Source: Actinomycetota bacterium (GTDB lineage Bacteria; Actinomycetota; UBA4738; HRBIN12). Taken from it: DNA of 42,519 nt. A program made the translations under genes and the position numbers. Positions 42,233 through 42,519 of the stretch are shown piece after piece. The stretch covers positions 1 to 42,519 of the forward strand of contig VAXZ01000002.1 of assembly GCA_005885035.1 (NCBI GenBank), written 5' to 3'. The notes beneath the pieces are model-generated. The model ran no database searches. It saw only the letters and a program-made list of their open reading frames with translations, and was not told the origin of the DNA. How positions within the stretch are numbered: the stretch's first letter is position 1; every line of letters starts with the position of its first letter.

Positions 42233-42519
42233 TCAGAAGATGCCGAGCGAGGCCTTCGCTTCGTCCGACATCAGCTCCGGCGACCACGGCGGCCTGAAGA
42301 CGAGCTCGGGCCTGACCTCACCGATCCCCTCGATCGGGGCCAGGAACGCACGGATCTGGTCCTCGATCAGCGGTCCGATCGGACACCCCATCGTGGTGAG
42401 GCTGTAACTGATATCGACGTCCCCGCCCTCGTGCACGTCAACGCTGTAAACCAGGCCGAGGTCGACGATGTTGATACCGAGCTCGGGGTCGTGGACCTGC
42501 GTCAATGCCTGCAGGATCC
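42233..42519 (-). CDS. sufT: SufT/MIP18 (PaaD-like) metal-sulfur cluster assembly factor, 5' end outside the window
   Basis: The frame stays open to the right edge, and ILQALTQVHDPELGINIVDLGLVY reads like the inside of the family start, so the true start is beyond 42519. Other marks: 'SLTTMGCPIGPLIEDQI' with the conserved Cys, and 'ELVFRPPWSPELMSDEAKASLG'. Family proteins help insert Fe-S clusters into targets and often accompany the suf genes. It lies upstream of sseA on the same strand. Confidence 0.92.
   Translation of the reverse strand, partial: ILQALTQVHDPELGINIVDLGLVYSVDVHEGGDVDISYSLTTMGCPIGPLIEDQIRAFLAPIEGIGEVRPELVFRPPWSPELMSDEAKASLGIF

Overview
This is a GC-rich, gene-dense chromosomal segment with no phage, insertion sequence, CRISPR array or RNA gene that I could recognise. 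The gene content points to Actinomycetota: a WhiB-type iron-sulfur protein, two probable F420-linked proteins (a luciferase-like oxidoreductase and a deazaflavin-dependent nitroreductase-fold protein), a mycothiol-dependent-isomerase-fold protein, an actinobacterial exonuclease/UvrC-like fusion, and many GTG/TTG starts. I cannot place it below phylum. An uncultured, deep-branching lineage is an inference only.

Layout. 1-8364 (minus strand): two tandem GcvT-fold genes (the first cut by the window edge), 5-formyl-THF cyclo-ligase, an LLM oxidoreductase, a ROK sugar kinase and a small Cys protein. These are followed by a frame-broken ArsA-type ATPase, a frame-broken CPBP membrane protease, an SRPBCC protein, a zinc-ribbon membrane protein and a glycosyltransferase. 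8425-18319 (plus): YgfZ, WhiB, a heptose-phosphate module (HddA kinase, GmhB phosphatase, GmhA isomerase), a secreted Calx-beta repeat protein with a broken frame, a DEDD exonuclease/GIY-YIG protein, a thiolase and an Lrp-type RAM protein. 18338-19511 (minus): a four-gene overlapping operon (divergent receiver, Cys-motif protein, 37-residue membrane peptide, deazaflavin-fold protein). 19611-25622: aquaporin, a NifS-like protein without the usual active-site cysteine, KorA/KorB 2-oxoacid:ferredoxin oxidoreductase and an aldo/keto reductase. 25619-34909: cNMP-binding protein, full-length MetH, DUF1003 protein, a frameshifted membrane-anchored protein, ErpA/IscA-type carrier, YbaK-type deacylase, glycerate kinase, MDMPI-fold protein and a CelD-type acyltransferase. 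34988-42519 (mostly minus): the SUF iron-sulfur assembly locus in the order sufB, sufD, Rieske ferredoxin, sufC-sufS, sufU. A divergent PAP2 phosphatase, an SseA-type sulfurtransferase and a SufT/MIP18 protein cut by the window edge complete the region.

Iron-sulfur biology is the dominant theme. The SUF locus, SufT, ErpA, the sulfurtransferase and YgfZ would make or support the clusters, and WhiB and KorAB would use them. One-carbon/folate metabolism is the second theme (MetH, 5-formyl-THF cyclo-ligase, GcvT-fold proteins).

Three patterns deserve attention. (1) At least ten genes start 6-8 nt after a TANNNT box, which is the signature of leaderless transcription. (2) sufB and sufD each carry an Rrf2/IscR-like operator next to the same 18-bp repeat. 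(3) Five places look as if roughly 115-125 nt had been cut out of a gene (ArsA, CPBP, twice in the Calx-beta protein, and probably at the sufC/sufS junction), and one more gene has a one-base shift in a G run. The uniform size makes an assembly or consensus artefact a serious possibility. All conclusions about pseudogenes or fusions here depend on read-level checking.
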